Part shown: one piece after another, positions 61,575 to 64,000 of the stretch | Numbering within the stretch: the first letter of the stretch is position 1 | How the letters are laid out: each line of letters starts with the position of its first letter | Source: Zopfochytrium polystomum | Taxonomy: Eukaryota > Chytridiomycota > Chytridiomycetes > Chytridiales > Chytridiaceae | Assembly (NCBI GenBank): GCA_025765615.1 | Contig: JAIVFJ010000012.1 | Coordinates: 434,001 to 498,000 of the forward strand | DNA: 64,000 bases | Direction: 5' to 3' | The notes under the pieces: model-generated | Seen by the model: the letters and a program-made list of their open reading frames with translations, nothing else | Told to the model about the DNA's origin: nothing | The model's database searches: none | Program-made: the position numbers and the translations under genes

Positions 61575-64000
61575 ATGCATCACCAACTCCTTTTCCGCCT
61601 TCCCGGTGATGTGATCTGTGACATCTGCAGCTTGCTGACCTTCTTGGATCTTACTCGACTATCTTGCTGCTGCTCCCTTGCCCGATTGGTCGTTGGACGT
61701 CGTTTTGTAAAGCCATTTCTTATCGATCCCCTCCTCCGCATTGCCCTCAAGTCAGCTACAAAGGACTGCGTTCGGGAAAGGCAAAAGAACAGATTCTATG
61801 AAAGCCGGAGCCCTTTCTTCTTCTCCGCAATGGTCGCTGGTCGGAGCTACATAGATCTATCCTACGCCTTTGAACTTCATCATGAAGCCACAGGAGAAGA
61901 TCATGCAATTTTACAATCAATCCCCCTTCTATTTCCTATTGATAGCATCCTGCGATCCCCCGCCTGCCATTTGGACAATCTTTCCGCCCAAGCCATAAAC
62001 TCTTCTGTCGAGGTCAGGCAGTCCCTTCGGCTGAGGTCATTTGAGATGCGTTTGGAATACTGGAAGGGCATGATTGATAGAGCTCATCATGGTGTCGGTG
62101 ACGACAGTGACTATGACGCTCTCATGAACTTACTGACAAGCAGTTTTGACAGCGATCAAGCTTTGGAAGCGCTGCAATACTTAAAAACCTATGTCGAAAC
62201 CCATCTTGGAACCCTTGTTGAATGTTGCAAAATGATGTCAATTGCAGTCGAAAATGAATCTGAACCGGAATCTGAGCGGGAATCGGAAGAAGATCCATCT
62301 TTGCGATTACCACAACTGCTAGTTACAGCCGTTTTGGCGCTTATTCCTGCACTCTCTGCAGACAATGTCCGTCAAGCATGGGACCTCCTTAATGTCCTTG
62401 AATTCACTGTCAAGACGGAATGGTCACCGACTGGTGTAAAACGACCCATTTGCACCAGTCCTGATTGGATTCCATTTTGGAAACAAATCGTTGTTCAAGA
62501 AATGGATCCCAACAATTCTGGTAAACAACGGATATGGTTTGCGCGTTTCTTGGATTCAGACAAGGTGATGGGACTCGCAGTTGACACTTTGCTACAAACC
62601 ATCTCCGAACTTGAAATCGACAAGTCTGATGTCCCTGCCTATACAGCATTTATTGAAAGGCATCTTCGATTATTGGAACCGCTTTGTCGAAAGGTGAATG
62701 GCGACCAAGCACCAAAAGTTATTGCTATTCTTGCCGATATTGTCAGGACAAAGTCATTTGACGTATCTGGCTATATGATGAATTGTTTGCGCTCCTTGGA
62801 CTTTTGCCTGTCTGAACAGTCTTACCAACCAAACAGTGGAGAATTTGAATCAAATGTTGACGAGCTGGTTGGCTGCTTTTCCAACCTCCAAACCCCTCAT
62901 TCGCTGCCACTCGACTATCTTCCAATTTGTGGTGGCGATGATTGTCATCTCAAGTATATTCGGTCCGCCATTGAGATCAATCGGAATGGTTACACTACAA
63001 CTCTTTGTCGCAATTTGTCAGGGCAGCGCTATCATTCTACGTTTCTGCTTGCCATTGAGCTCGAACATTTGAATCTGCTTTACAATTTAGCCAACAACAA
63101 GTCTGAACTCCGTCTACACCACATTGAAAAATGCATGCCCATAGTATTGTCAAAACTGAACAAAGAGAAAGGCGTTGGAAAACTTATTACTTCCTTGGCC
63201 CCGGAAATGTCTGACGGAATGCTTCTTCAGCTTTTAAATGCCATTCTTCAGTTCCTTCCAAATTATTCTGTGGAAAATTCTGTGGACTGCGACCTTCATG
63301 ATAGCTGCTTTCCAGTACTGTCAAACATCCTAGCACAGCACGGATTTGTGGAGCACATACAGCTGTTGGTGCAATTTTTATTCAGAAACATTGATTACAC
63401 TTGGAGTTTTGGTTCGGAGGTTGTGGAAAATGTATCAATGACAGTGATACGACATCTGAGTTTTATAACTCTGTCCGATATGGTTGCGGTGTGGAACAGA
63501 ATTCAGAGGGTGACATACTCGGAAGCATTTACTGTAGCTTTCACTGAACAGATGGCTATTCTTATCAACGAAAAATCTGCATCAATTGAAGATATGGAAC
63601 GTTTGCTGCTTGAAGATCTTGAACGAGGTCTCAGGGAACTTCATTCCTCTCTCGAGGTTGTTTCTCTCTGGCGTGGATTCCGAGTGATGAAAGCTGTCCG
63701 CTTGCTTTGCAAACGAGTCGTTGGTTTCCAATCAGCATCTCCAAGGATTACACAGTCTCTGATGCATCTCCTTTCTGCTTACTCAAACAATCATTACCCG
63801 CACACTATAAATCGTAGCGACAAGCCCCCTGTGTCTGACGTTCAATCACCGGAACTGGATTATGTTGCTCAAATGTTGGATCCTGGCTCTGGACTCGTGA
63901 TTAGCCATTTTGTCGCAAGCTGCTTGAAGGAAGTATGGGTGGAGGCAGTCTTCTGTAAGGCTTGGAGATTTTTTGAATTGAGGGCGACGTCCAATGAATC
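61575..64000 (+). CDS. large F-box-type protein, partial
   Basis: ATG at 61575 opens a frame of 808 codons with no stop to the window edge. The first 40 residues (MHHQLLFRLPGDVICDICSL, LTFLDLTRLSCCCSLARL) match an F-box, which would bind Skp1 in an SCF ubiquitin ligase. The following 760 or so residues are mostly helical, with an acidic patch (ENESEPESERESEEDPS, near residue 225), and resemble a long solenoid without a recognised repeat. No intron is needed in this part. The start is supported by the F-box beginning at once and by stops upstream. The C-terminus lies outside the window. Confidence 0.72.
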   Translation, partial: MHHQLLFRLPGDVICDICSLLTFLDLTRLSCCCSLARLVVGRRFVKPFLIDPLLRIALKSATKDCVRERQKNRFYESRSPFFFSAMVAGRSYIDLSYAFELHHEATGEDHAILQSIPLLFPIDSILRSPACHLDNLSAQAINSSVEVRQSLRLRSFEMRLEYWKGMIDRAHHGVGDDSDYDALMNLLTSSFDSDQALEALQYLKTYVETHLGTLVECCKMMSIAVENESEPESERESEEDPSLRLPQLLVTAVLALIPALSADNVRQAWDLLNVLEFTVKTEWSPTGVKRPICTSPDWIPFWKQIVVQEMDPNNSGKQRIWFARFLDSDKVMGLAVDTLLQTISELEIDKSDVPAYTAFIERHLRLLEPLCRKVNGDQAPKVIAILADIVRTKSFDVSGYMMNCLRSLDFCLSEQSYQPNSGEFESNVDELVGCFSNLQTPHSLPLDYLPICGGDDCHLKYIRSAIEINRNGYTTTLCRNLSGQRYHSTFLLAIELEHLNLLYNLANNKSELRLHHIEKCMPIVLSKLNKEKGVGKLITSLAPEMSDGMLLQLLNAILQFLPNYSVENSVDCDLHDSCFPVLSNILAQHGFVEHIQLLVQFLFRNIDYTWSFGSEVVENVSMTVIRHLSFITLSDMVAVWNRIQRVTYSEAFTVAFTEQMAILINEKSASIEDMERLLLEDLERGLRELHSSLEVVSLWRGFRVMKAVRLLCKRVVGFQSASPRITQSLMHLLSAYSNNHYPHTINRSDKPPVSDVQSPELDYVAQMLDPGSGLVISHFVASCLKEVWVEAVFCKAWRFFELRATSNE

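Overview
The window looks like nuclear DNA of an early-diverging fungus, most likely a chytrid. This is an inference from intron-rich housekeeping genes with 48-60 nt GT-AG introns, a NACHT/WD40 NLR-type gene, chromodomain gypsy and copia retrotransposons, and an AT-rich endogenous viral locus. No rRNA, tRNA or CRISPR array was recognised. || Left edge (0-3.4 kb): two intact host genes are divergent around a 135 bp spacer. They are the splicing factor Cwc15 (minus) and the mitochondrial ATP synthase alpha subunit (plus, 8 exons, 551 aa). || 3.4-28 kb is a retrotransposon graveyard. A two-gene unit of unknown family (7.6-11.5 kb) is split by a copia solo LTR with a perfect 5 bp target duplication. 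A second LTR of the same family (11.5 kb) is cut by copia element A. A is cut in gag by full-length copia element B (16964-25065). B abuts an inverted LTR piece and a partial copy (C) of the A family. || 28-35 kb: a GC-rich spliced host gene encodes a single-pass membrane protein with a long disordered region and an SH3-like C-terminus. It is followed by a frame-broken minus-strand gene remnant. || 35.3-60.5 kb is the most unusual part. Two blocks of AT-rich viral sequence (35.3-40.2 and 54.1-60.5 kb) carry a TV-Pol-type DNA polymerase fragment, a decayed primase-D5 helicase, an intact but apparently inactive SF3 paralogue, a RING protein, zinc-finger paralogues, a family of roughly 75-80 aa proteins, shared promoter motifs and stem-loops at gene 3' ends. 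Between them lies a large spliced TIR-NACHT-WD40 NLR-type gene, which two near-identical gypsy elements have disrupted. Both insertions have perfect 5 bp target duplications. || The gypsy family appears young. One copy has intact gag and a 1239-codon pol with chromodomain, one is an internally deleted non-autonomous copy, and one is truncated at the viral polymerase. Their LTRs carry dense arrays of canonical heat-shock elements, and an 11 nt primer-binding site matches the predicted mRNA 5' end, as in Tf1-type self-priming. || Right edge: a small spliced gene of unknown function, and a long F-box-type reading frame that runs off the window. The host genes at both ends, gypsy pol and the SF3 paralogue are free of frameshifts. 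The lesions in the viral helicase and NLR gene are therefore more likely biological decay than general sequencing error.
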